Positions 34,401 to 43,800 of a stretch of DNA of 64,000 nucleotides are shown one piece after another. The position numbers were made by a program, and so were the translations under genes. The notes below the pieces were generated by a model, which was not told the origin of the DNA, made no database searches, and saw only the letters and a list, made by a program, of their open reading frames with translations. How positions within the stretch are numbered: position 1 is the first letter of the stretch; each line of letters opens with the position of its first letter. Source of the DNA: Flavobacterium sandaracinum (GTDB taxonomy: Bacteria; Bacteroidota; Bacteroidia; Flavobacteriales; Flavobacteriaceae); contig NZ_SMFN01000001.1 in assembly GCF_004349135.1 (NCBI RefSeq), positions 372,001 to 436,000 of the forward strand, read 5' to 3'.

Positions 34401-37400
34401 GTCTGAATAGGAAGTGTATTCCAAGAATAAGTCAAAGCGCCACTACCTCCAATTGCAGTTGCGGTCGCGCTTCCCGTATTGTCTCCAAAACAAAGAACAT
34501 TCGTTTGGGCACTTATCGAAGCAGTTATACCTGAAGGTTGGGAAATAACAACTCCTACAATTGTCTTCACGCTTCCATTGCTATCAGTAACTTTGATGTC
34601 ATAAGTACCTGCGACTAATCCATCAAAAGTATAATCCAAAGCTGAATTGTTTAGACTGCTCTGAACAATGCCTCCGCCTTGTAAAATTAATTCATATTTG
34701 TAAGGTCCAATGGATTGCTGGGTAATAACCACTTTTATGCTACCCGTTGAATAGCCATTACAAAAAATGTTAGCGTGTGCCGCTGTATCTTCTTGAATAA
34801 TTAAGGACTGCGGTGCGGTTAAAGTAAAAGATAAAATTACGGGATCGCATAGTCCATCATTTATGGTAAGCGTATAATCTCCTGCTTTAAGATTAGCAAT
34901 ATTTTGGCTTGAAGCCAAAAAACTATTGGGTCCTGACCAGGAATAGGTATAAGATCCCGAGCCACCCGATACCGATACAGCAATAGAGCCATCATTTGCA
35001 CCTACAGCACTAAGGTTAAAACCATTATAATTGGACAAAACACTGGAGGTTATAATCGCTGGATTTACGGTTATGCTATAGCTATTAGGTGGACCTTGGC
35101 AAACCACTCCGTCATTTAGGGTTGCTGTTGCTGTATAAATAACTGTCAGTGGACCTGCGGTAGTATTGGTTAACGTTTGAATAGGAATTACAGCCGTTGT
35201 TCCTGATGATGTTGCTCCAGTAATTCCCGGAGGAATTGAAGCAGTCCAATTAAAAGTTACACTTCCAGTAGTTGGGCTTGATAAATTTATTGCGACAGCA
35301 TCATTTCCTGAACAGATTTTCTGATTCACGCGGGAGAACACCACTTTGGGAGATGGATTTACTGTTATTACTACAGGAAAAGCTATTCCTGCACAAGTTC
35401 CTGATCTTGGAGTTACCATGTAAGTAGCGACAGCCATTTGATCGGTCGCATTTACTAGCGTTTGGCTAATAGAAGATTGTGGAATACTTTGGGCATTTGC
35501 TCCCGAAATGGCTCCCACCGGACTAACTAAAGGCGCACTCCAAGTATAAACGGTTCCGCTTGGAACTATATTTCCTGAACCATCACTTGGTGTTATTGAA
35601 AACGCAGTAGTACTACAAATGGTTTGTGCCAATGGAGATGTTATCCTTGGTTGTGGTTTCACTATTATGGTATACTTAAAAGAAGCTCCTAAACAAGCCG
35701 TTACTCCTGCTACCGTTGCTGTGGCATTATACTCAATAGTAATGTCTGCGTTTGTAGTGTTGGTCAAGGTTTGTGTTGGAATAGTATTCGTTCCTGAAGT
35801 GGCTATGGTCTCACTTATTCCGGTTGGCTGTGTAGTGATCCAACCAAAAGCAACTCCTGCAGTAGCACTCTCTAAGGTTACTAATGCGTTAGAACTGCCT
35901 GAACAAATAGTCTGTGGACTTTGTGAAAAAGTGACAGCTGGTGATGGATTTACAGTAATTGTAAAAGTTTTAGTTGTTCCTGGGCATCCATTAATAGAGG
36001 GTGTCACAGTTATGGTAGCAATTATTGGATTTGTTCCATTATTGATGGCGGTAAATTGGGGAATATCTCCAATTCCATTGGCTCCAATCCCAATGGCTGG
36101 ACTGTTGTTGATCCAATTGTAGGTTGTGTTTGCAATTGCTCCCGAAAATACGATAGCATTTGTTGATTGTCCGTTGCAAACCGTTTGATTCGAAGGCAAA
36201 TCAACCGTCGGTGTTGGATTAACAGTTATGGTAAAATTTTTGGGTGTTCCAATACAACCATTCGCTTTTGGCGTGACAGTAATAGTGGCAATTAGGGGTG
36301 TTAAACCACTATTCGTTGCGGTAAAAGGGGCAATGTTTCCGCTACCAGCAGATGACAAACCTATGGATGGGGTGTCGTTCGTCCAATCAAAAGTGGCACT
36401 TCCAACACTTCCTGTAAATGCAATCATACTGCTTATCTCACCATTGCATTTGACTAGATTTAATAGTGTGGTAACTGTTGGCGTTGTATTAACCGTCACC
36501 ACAACTGGTTTTATCAAAGTACAACCATTAGTGTTTGATGCCTTTATATAGTAAGTTCCACTTACTGCTACTGCATTTGGATTACTTAATGCTATTGTAG
36601 CCAAACTATTTGTCCAGTACGTAAATGTTAACCCTGGATCCGAACCTGCTGTTGTACTTGAACTAGTAATATCAGCTGTAGCTGGACTACAAACCGAACT
36701 TGGATTGGTAATTATCAAATTTGGCAAAGCATTTGCGGTTACAGTTCCAGAAGCACTTGAACTAACACATCCTGTTGTGGAATTGGTAATAATTACACTA
36801 TAAGTTCCAGCGATTGTTGTTGGAAAACTGGCGACACTTCCGGGGTTTGTAAAGCCTGCTGGAACTGTCCAAGCGTACGAATAAGTGCCTGCAATTCCGG
36901 GAGTGGCTGTTACAGTCGTTGATACTCCCGAACAAACCACTGGACTATTTACAGCAACTGTTGGTAAGGCCTTTATAGTTACCACTATTGTAGCACGGTT
37001 TCCTTCACAACCAGTAGCTGTATTGGTTTGACTTGCATAATAGTTTACAGTACCTACAGTTGCTGTATTAGGTGTTGGCGCAGCTGCTAGTGGAGTTCCT
37101 GCTGTTGCAACCGTGTACCAATTTAAAGTATGATTAGATAAAGCTGTAGCTGTCAAAATATTTGCTGTAGTATTTTGACAATAGGAAACTGGACTTACTG
37201 CGGGCAAAGGAGGCAAAGGATTAACAATAACCACAACTGGTTTTATCAAAGTACAACCATTGGTGTTTAATGCCTTTATATAGTAAGTTCCACTTACCGC
37301 TACTCCACTTGGATTACTTAATGCTATTGTAGCGGCACTATTTGTCCAATACGTCAATGTCAATCCCGGATCCGAACCTGTTGTTATATTTGGACTTCTC

Positions 37401-40369
37401 AAATCAATAGTTAAAGGACTACATACTACAGCAGGATTTGTGATTACTAAAATAGGCAAAGCATTTGCTGTTACTGTTCCAGAAGCACTTGAACTGATAC
37501 ATCCTGTTGTAGTATTGGTTATAATTACACTATAAGTTCCCGCTACGGTTGTGGAAAAACTGGCGACACTTCCGGGGTTTGTAAAGCCTGTTGGAACAGT
37601 CCAAGCGTACGAATAAGTGCCTGCGATTCCGGGAGTGGCTGTTACAGTTGTTGATACTCCCGAGCAAACCACCGGACTATTCACGGTAACTGTTGGTAAA
37701 GCATTAACGGTTATGGTTGCCGTTTTTTGACATCCATTAAAATTGGTATAAGTAATGGTTGCACTTCCAGCAGCTATTCCATTCACCACTCCAGTAGTAC
37801 TGACTGTTGCAATTGCAGGATTTGAAGAAACCCAAGGATTTGTAGTTGCAGGAGTTCCACTTCCTATTAGAGAAGTTGACAAACCGACGCAAACCTTTAA
37901 GGTTCCTGTTATTGTTGGTAATGGATTAACAGTGACAATTAAGGTAAATGAATTACCCGAACAGGTACCAATTTTTGGTGTTATGGTGTATTTTGCTGTT
38001 TGAGCTGTTGTAGTATTATTTATTAATGCACCACTTATGGAAGTTTGATTTGTACCCAAAACTCCACCTGAAATCCCACCTGTTACAATTGGAGTGTTCC
38101 ACGAATAAGTTGTTCCCACTGGAATAGCGTTTCCAGAAGTTGCGTTTGAAGGAGTGACAGAAAAAGTAGTTCCACTACAAATAGCAATTCCTTCATTTTG
38201 TACCATTGGTGCAACTTGCACTGCAAAAGTATTACTTTCAACTGTTGTTGTTCCACATTCATTGGTAACCGACAGTGAAACCACATAGTTGCCGGGCAAT
38301 GCGTAAGAGACTGCAGGTGGAACAGCCGTCGTTGCTGTTGCCGGAGTTCCTCCAATAAAAGTCCATAAATAAGTTGTTCCTGCTGCATTAGGAGAGCAAA
38401 TAGTAATATTCGCTATTGGATTAAGAGTTGCATTTTGACAAAAATTAGATATTGTATTTATAGTAACTGTTGGCGGTTGCTTAACGATTACCGTTTTAAC
38501 TAAAGTTGTAACGGGTCCGCAGGAATTTGTCATTGTAAGTTTTATCGAATATGTTCCTGGAGTAACAAAATTGAACGTGGGATTTGCTGACGAAGCGCTG
38601 CCCGTTGCATAATTCCAAGAAGGCGTGCCACTTCCACAATACCCGTTTGCATAAGCAACTTCCCAAGCGTAAAGTGGCGGAGTGCAGGGATTGATTACGC
38701 TTGTTGCATTTGTAGTTACCACATTTAAGGGCGAACACCCTTCAGTAGTATTTAAGGTAAATTGAGGAATGAATGGGGATTCGATGCAAATTGTGCTCCT
38801 AAACACTGAAGGAGTACCGCAATAACCATAGGTAGTCAAAGAAATTGAATAAGTACCAGGCGAAGTATAACTATGATTAATATTTGGAATTCCCGTAGAT
38901 GTTATACTTGAAATAGGACTTCCATCGCCAAAATTCCATTCATAAAGTGTGTTTTGTACACAACTTTGATTCAATGATGGTGTTGAATTATTTGTAAATA
39001 CAATACTTGAATTAACACAACCATTAATTGGATTTGTAAATTTAGAAACTGGAGGTCTTAAAATACTTATTGGTGAGATCGTAGATTTTGTTGTTCCACA
39101 AGAATTAGTCATAACTAAAGTCGCTGTTATACTAGCATTAGGACAGCTTGTAGAATCATATATATGGGGTACTGGATAATTAGCAGATAAGGCTGGATTA
39201 CTTGAATTATAATAAACCGATGCATTTAATTGCGCTTGGGTTAATATAAGAGATGGCGTAGTATCTCCATAATCAATTGTATAGATTGTCGTTGGTGAAT
39301 TTTTACCCCAATTGGCTATCACAAATTCTAAATTAGGTGTTGGAGCACATAAGTTTTCTGTACTACCAGGACTACTCAAACTTCCAGATGGATTAGACTC
39401 GTTTTTTACAGTATACGTTTTACTACTTAAACAACCATTTGATCCTATAGCGGTTATTACCATTTGAAAAGCACCTAATTGCGTATAAGAATGATTTACA
39501 GGAAAACTAACATTTGATAATGAGTTACCATCTCCCCAATTTATTGAATAGGAAGTGATACAAGAAACTGATGATGACGAATTTGCTACAGAAACTGAAT
39601 AATTTGGGTTCGATGCAGATGCTGAACCACAATTACTAAATTGATTGGACAGATTCAACGGATTATAAGGAACATTGCCATCTTGAAAATTTACATCGGG
39701 CTGCTGTTTTATTTTTATTGTCTTCGTTATTGTATTTGAACAGCCGCTAGTGTTTGTAATCGTTAACGACACATTAAATGTGGCTATTCCGCAACCTAAT
39801 GAAGTAAAAATATGTGATGGATTTTTGAGAGCAGAGGTAGTTCCATCCCCAAAATTCCAAGTGTAAATAGTTCCAAAGCTTGCAGTGCTAAATTGAACTG
39901 CAGTTCCAGAACATAGGTTATCAGTAAAAGTAAAATCAACAACTGGAGGGGCAGTAACAGTTACGGTAACACTTCCATTTTGCGGAATTTCTACGATTGG
40001 CATCGATGCATCTCGAACACTTATTAAGGTGTATGCAAAACTTCCTATAGTAGCTGTTGGCACGTTGATTGTTGCAGCATTGCCTGAGGTAGTGGTTAAA
40101 GTAGGTTGTTGTACTCCATCAATACTATAGGTAAACGTATAAGGTGCCGTTCCTCCCGCTCCTGTAAAGGTGATTACTGGCAGGGATCCGTCTTTACAAA
40201 CAGAAGAGGTACTGGTAGTTATGGTTGTTGTAGGTGGAGCTAAATTAGTGTCTCCCTTATTTAGGATTTTTTTCTCCTTAATTAAAAAGCTGCTGGTGAC
40301 TTTAGCGCTTAATTGATGAACTGAAAATAGTAAAACAAAGAAAAATAGAATCCTGTAAAGGTGTTTCAT
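31403..40369 (-). CDS. Giant SprB-like adhesin with PKD and SprB repeats and T9SS type B sorting domain (2988 aa)
   Basis: A cell-surface protein exported by the type IX system. It starts with a signal peptide (MKHLYRILFFFVLLFSVHQLSA). Next come PKD domains (YTWNFGDGTTSALKNPSHIF; YEWNFGDGSPI), Ig/BIG-like modules (VNGIAAGSATITYTNFNGC) and a tandem block of Ig-like units. From about residue 1750 to 2730 there are roughly a dozen SprB-type repeats of about 80 aa, each opening with a Cys-Phe-Gly-like motif (VLCFGDNTGSATATAIGG) and ending in ITEP. A last PKD domain precedes the type B sorting domain: PPTGFTPNNDGINDYFAPV, VYDTWGSLIYS, ending KGALVLIN. Function as a gliding or adhesion filament is inferred from SprB. 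A TATATTTG box on the minus strand (40445-40438) may belong to its promoter. Confidence 0.95.
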   Translation of the reverse strand: MKHLYRILFFFVLLFSVHQLSAKVTSSFLIKEKKILNKGDTNLAPPTTTITTSTSSVCKDGSLPVITFTGAGGTAPYTFTYSIDGVQQPTLTTTSGNAATINVPTATIGSFAYTLISVRDASMPIVEIPQNGSVTVTVTAPPVVDFTFTDNLCSGTAVQFSTASFGTIYTWNFGDGTTSALKNPSHIFTSLGCGIATFNVSLTITNTSGCSNTITKTIKIKQQPDVNFQDGNVPYNPLNLSNQFSNCGSASASNPNYSVSVANSSSSVSCITSYSINWGDGNSLSNVSFPVNHSYTQLGAFQMVITAIGSNGCLSSKTYTVKNESNPSGSLSSPGSTENLCAPTPNLEFVIANWGKNSPTTIYTIDYGDTTPSLILTQAQLNASVYYNSSNPALSANYPVPHIYDSTSCPNASITATLVMTNSCGTTKSTISPISILRPPVSKFTNPINGCVNSSIVFTNNSTPSLNQSCVQNTLYEWNFGDGSPISSITSTGIPNINHSYTSPGTYSISLTTYGYCGTPSVFRSTICIESPFIPQFTLNTTEGCSPLNVVTTNATSVINPCTPPLYAWEVAYANGYCGSGTPSWNYATGSASSANPTFNFVTPGTYSIKLTMTNSCGPVTTLVKTVIVKQPPTVTINTISNFCQNATLNPIANITICSPNAAGTTYLWTFIGGTPATATTAVPPAVSYALPGNYVVSLSVTNECGTTTVESNTFAVQVAPMVQNEGIAICSGTTFSVTPSNATSGNAIPVGTTYSWNTPIVTGGISGGVLGTNQTSISGALINNTTTAQTAKYTITPKIGTCSGNSFTLIVTVNPLPTITGTLKVCVGLSTSLIGSGTPATTNPWVSSNPAIATVSTTGVVNGIAAGSATITYTNFNGCQKTATITVNALPTVTVNSPVVCSGVSTTVTATPGIAGTYSYAWTVPTGFTNPGSVASFSTTVAGTYSVIITNTTTGCISSSASGTVTANALPILVITNPAVVCSPLTIDLRSPNITTGSDPGLTLTYWTNSAATIALSNPSGVAVSGTYYIKALNTNGCTLIKPVVVIVNPLPPLPAVSPVSYCQNTTANILTATALSNHTLNWYTVATAGTPLAAAPTPNTATVGTVNYYASQTNTATGCEGNRATIVVTIKALPTVAVNSPVVCSGVSTTVTATPGIAGTYSYAWTVPAGFTNPGSVASFPTTIAGTYSVIITNSTTGCVSSSASGTVTANALPNLIITNPSSVCSPATADITSSSTTAGSDPGLTFTYWTNSLATIALSNPNAVAVSGTYYIKASNTNGCTLIKPVVVTVNTTPTVTTLLNLVKCNGEISSMIAFTGSVGSATFDWTNDTPSIGLSSAGSGNIAPFTATNSGLTPLIATITVTPKANGCIGTPKNFTITVNPTPTVDLPSNQTVCNGQSTNAIVFSGAIANTTYNWINNSPAIGIGANGIGDIPQFTAINNGTNPIIATITVTPSINGCPGTTKTFTITVNPSPAVTFSQSPQTICSGSSNALVTLESATAGVAFGWITTQPTGISETIATSGTNTIPTQTLTNTTNADITIEYNATATVAGVTACLGASFKYTIIVKPQPRITSPLAQTICSTTAFSITPSDGSGNIVPSGTVYTWSAPLVSPVGAISGANAQSIPQSSISQTLVNATDQMAVATYMVTPRSGTCAGIAFPVVITVNPSPKVVFSRVNQKICSGNDAVAINLSSPTTGSVTFNWTASIPPGITGATSSGTTAVIPIQTLTNTTAGPLTVIYTATATLNDGVVCQGPPNSYSITVNPAIITSSVLSNYNGFNLSAVGANDGSIAVSVSGGSGSYTYSWSGPNSFLASSQNIANLKAGDYTLTINDGLCDPVILSFTLTAPQSLIIQEDTAAHANIFCNGYSTGSIKVVITQQSIGPYKYELILQGGGIVQSSLNNSALDYTFDGLVAGTYDIKVTDSNGSVKTIVGVVISQPSGITASISAQTNVLCFGDNTGSATATAIGGSGALTYSWNTLPIQTTPTAVGLTAGTYKVTITDTNSCAIEKQVVITEPDGLVTSISTQTNILCFGNSTGTATIAVSGGKVPYAFSWSTLINNTSATASGLSAGTYNVTVTDANNCIKVQQVIITQPTAVLESSISSFNNVSCFGGSDGKATVAVTNGSAPYTYSWNTVPIQTGATATGLTKGNYSVSITDINGCETTSAVAIEQPAAISTSISAQTNVACSGSDSGSATIMPNGGTAPYTFSWNTTPIQTTATGINLAKGTYLVTVVDGNNCSTIQQVVITEPNGLVTAIASQVNVDCFGKSTGSATVSVSGGTAPLTYSWDTATVNTTLSASGLVAGSYHLTVSDANGCQKIQEVNITEPADLAITTDLEKDVTCFGDSDGAIKITVSGGTPVYSYSWTKDGTAFANTEDLSNLSPGIYQITVSDANNCGPKTATFTITEPPVLEVTFGSKTDIKCFGTATGAINVNVIGGTPSPSGYNFAWTGPNGFTSASQNLIAVFAGNYNLIVTDNSGCTDRLTVILTQPSLVTVSATTTPIVCYGDNDASIRLTVSGGVALYTVLWSNLAVGLVQENLSAGDYVATITDANNCIKTITVNIPEAPLFKMDPTVTQISCFGARDGSIKLNLVGGIPSVKLVWSDNSLAGTTRNNLGPGTYTATIIDGTPCSITKTFVIIEPQALVLAANTTNALNCDDANSGAINLLVSGGTPPFSYVWSNGAVTEDLNAIPAGNYLVTVTDARKCSASGSYSVIRPAAIAVKVETATDFNCETKVVKQSFVAKTSGGVPPYQFVWSSGSVSGPNNEIMSTSQNGLVVLNAIDSRNCSTTYTFDVAIPQLGSPSFTTASIGYSTYGIYSIEDPIQFTNTATGDYTAITWDFGDATFSTEENPTHIYKKEGTYIVSQTVTYPFGCVYVRQITLEVEKGYRLIPPTGFTPNNDGINDYFAPVLLGLNDIHFDVYDTWGSLIYSESGENIRGWDGKINTKEGENGNYYFTITATTFYGKIIKDKGALVLIN
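36495..37700 (-). repeat. Tandem near-identical repeat within the adhesin gene, period 732 bp
   Basis: The stretch 36495-36968 recurs at 37227-37700 with a constant offset of 732 bp (244 codons) and only scattered differences, for example at 36849 and 37581 where long runs are identical. It encodes two copies of an Ig-like unit containing VNSPVVCSGVSTTVTATPGI. The high identity points to a recent in-frame duplication or ongoing gene conversion. Confidence 0.85.
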
Positions 40370-40816
40370 AACTGTATTTTAAAAAAGTAAACCTAGAATA
40401 CATCTGTTTTCACTGTAAGAAAAAAGATAATTTTGACCAAATATAACGTATTCGTTCTTGACCTTTTTATGGTTTACCGTAAAGACACCCTTTTTTCGTT
40501 AAAAAATCAATACAAAAAAAGTAAATAGGTTAAAAAAACTATTAAATGACAATATTGCAAATAATTTAGAGCTTTATTGATAGCGCTGCAATAGATAGCT
40601 AATGCTATAATACATTTCCTTACAGACCTATTTAGCAAAACGATAGCATACGTAAGAAGCTTGTATCACATTTAAAAACACCTATGATTTAACAATTTAA
40701 CTATTGAAAACGTAGTCATAGCGCTTTTAATTGATTAAATAATACGTTAAACCGTAAAATTTATTGTTTTTTTTAATTATTTGATATAGTTTTGGGCTTC
40801 CAAAACCAAATCCCAT
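40370..40816. other. Divergent intergenic region between adhesin and peptidase genes
   Basis: A 447-bp AT-rich gap between divergently transcribed T9SS cargo genes. It contains a full promoter for the right gene (separate entry) and a TATATTTG-type box on the minus strand at 40438-40445, without a well-placed -33 TTG, for the adhesin. No small gene or repeat is convincing. Confidence 0.6.
40764..40794 (+). promoter_or_regulatory. Promoter of the M14 peptidase gene
   Basis: TTG at 40764-40766, a 20-nt spacer and TAGTTTTG at 40787-40794 match TTG-N17-23-TAnnTTTG. The ATG follows 23 bp later. Confidence 0.75.
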
Positions 40817-43800
40817 ATGAAGAAAAATTACTTTGTAGCTTTATGTATCATTTTGCTATTGAACCAATTATCATTTGCTCAGTCAAAAGACGAATCAGAA
40901 AAAATTCAGAAAGAAATTTACAAAAAAATAAAAATTGCTAATCCTTCATCGGAATTAATGAATAAGTTGGGAAGAATGGGACTCGATTTAGATTGCGGTT
41001 CGCAATTTGATTCAAATGGGGATTTACTAATTGAAGTTTCTACTTATGAAGAAAAAAAAATCAAAAATATAACTCCATACAAAGTCGTTGTAGATGATAT
41101 GGAAAGTTTTTATGCAAATCGTGCTTTAAAAAATTTACCGCAAGCTAAATCAATTTTAAGAACCCAAAAATTAAACAAGACTAAAAACACAAATAAAACG
41201 ACAAGCCTTAAAACGACAACTTTTGGAAACATTACACACCGATTTGAAAATACAGAAATCGATTGGAATGTCCCAACAAACTACCAACTTGGCGCTTCAT
41301 TTGGGGGCTGTTTAACCGTTGACGAAACCAATGCTCAATTGGATTTGATGAGAAGTAAATATCCAAACTTAATAACTGCAAAAATAAATGCTTCGCCTAC
41401 AGACCAACTTACTATAGAGAACAGACCTATTTATGTAGTCAAAATTTCTAACTCAGCTATCAGTGGAACCAAACCAGAAACACTATATACTGGAATGACT
41501 CATTCAAGAGAAGTAGCCAGCTTAATGAATCTTACCTATTTTATGTGGTATCTTTTAGAAAACTATACAACCGACCCAGATGTAAAAAATTTAGTGGACC
41601 ACCACGACCTTTACTTTATTCCAATCGTAAATCCTGATGGATTGGCTTACAACCAAGCACAATCACCAACTGGTGGGGGAATGCAAAGAAAAAACAGAAG
41701 AGAAACTGGAGCTTGTACTACTTTTTTAGACGGTATTGATCTGAACAGAAACTGGGGAACGTATTGGGGATACGATGATCAAGGCTCATCTCCTAATGGA
41801 TGCAATGATACATACAGAGGAACTGGAGGATTCTCTGAAGCTGAAACTACAATTATCAAAGATTTTTTCTTATTACATAATTTCAAAACATCTGTAAATC
41901 ACCACGCCTATAAAAACGCTGCCCTTCATGGTAGAGCTGCTTTTTATCGTACAAATAATTTATCCACAAATCCAGGAGTACCAACAGGAAGAGAAAATGA
42001 GTACTATCAATATTCTCATGATATGACGCAATTCAGTCGTTACGCTTACGGATCAAGCCCTAATATCAGCTACTGGAACAATGGAAATTGTAATGACTGG
42101 ATGAGTGAAGGCTCAGGAAAAAACACTCTATGTTGGACGCCTGAAAATGGAGCGACAACTGGCGAAGGGGGTTTTTGGCCTACACCAATTCAAATAACAC
42201 CAATAGCCCAAAGAGCAGTAAGAATGAATTTCATTGCAGGATATTACAGCGGTGTTTATGCTAAATTACACGATTTAACCAAGTCAGATATAACAAACAC
42301 CAGCGGATCTTTAAGCTTTGGACTGGAAAGAGTAGGACAAACTTCTGGAGACTTCACCCTAACGGTAACTCCAATTTCTTCAAATATTCTATCCGTTACC
42401 AATGTTGAAACACAATCTGGGATGACTGTTCTAGAACAAAGAAATCTTGATGTCAGTTTTACTCTCAGCCCTACAATTGCAGCGAAAGAGAAAATTGAAT
42501 TTGAAGTCACTTTGTCAAATGGATCGTATACCATTTACAAAACTAGAATAGAAAAATATTACAACCCAACAAGCCTTTTTACTTCAGTAGCTAATCCAAC
42601 TACGCTTGCTTTGGCTGGTTGGACTGCTTCTGGAACTACATCTTGGGCAATAACCACTACAGATGGTTTTGGAGGGACTCCAGGTATAACAACCAACGCT
42701 GCGGCTGCTTATTCTAGCGCAATAACTACTGCAAATCTTACTCAAACAACAGCCATTTCATTAGCTGGAAAACAACAAATTGCCATTCAATTCAATGCTA
42801 AGTGGGATTTAGAAAGAAGTTTTGACTACGTACAATTACAAGGGACAACAGATAATGGAATTACTTGGATACCAATGAATGGAAAATACACAAAACCAGG
42901 TACAACAACTGCTGTTACTGATTACTCCACTACTCTCTCAACAACATCAAAAACTTTAGGAGATAAAGACTTCCAACCGGACGGTCAACCATTGTATGAT
43001 GGTGATAAATTTGGCAAATGGGTGTTAGAGGAATACTATATAAGCGCTACTGAAAACGCTGGACTATTCAACAAAACCAATGTTAAGTTTCGATTCATAC
43101 TAAGAACAGATTCCAACAATCGAAATCATGGATACAACACTACTTTCAAAGGGTTTCGATTTGACAACTTTAAAGTATTAGAAATTATTTCTTCGCCTCC
43201 TGTAGCCAATTGCAAGAACGCAACGCTAAACTTGAGCAGTGCTGGCGAATTAATTGTGCTTCCTAGCGATGTTAACAATAATTCAACTGACGACATTGGA
43301 ATTACAGCTATATCTGTATCTCCTAACAGTTTCAATTGTGCACATGCTGACACAGTACAACAAGTAACACTTTCTGTAACAGATGCTGATGGTCAAACGA
43401 GTACTTGTGTTGCCAACGTAACCATAAAAGATGTAACTCCTCCAGTAACGCCAATACTTACGAACGTTACTGCACAATGCGCTGCATCACCCACTGCACC
43501 TACAACTACAGATGTTTGTGCAGGTACAGTTACTGGTACAACCACTACAACTTTCCCTATCACGACGCAAGGAACAACAATAGTAACTTGGTCTTTCGAT
43601 GATGGAAACGGACAAATTGTAACCGCTGATCAAAATGTAATTATTGATGATACAGTTGCTCCAGTTACTCCAACTTTAGCCGATATAACAGGGCAATGCC
43701 TCGTAACTCCAATTGCTCCTACTACCACTGATTCATGCGCAGGAACGATTACTGGAACAACCACAACTACTTTTCCAATTAGTTCGTCAACTGTAATAAC

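Noticed and set aside
33981-36551. Plus-strand ORFs of 107-167 aa across the adhesin gene
   Set aside because: They are antisense to Gly/Thr/Val-rich repeat codons of the 2988-aa protein, have no independent start signals and encode low-complexity Val-rich sequence.
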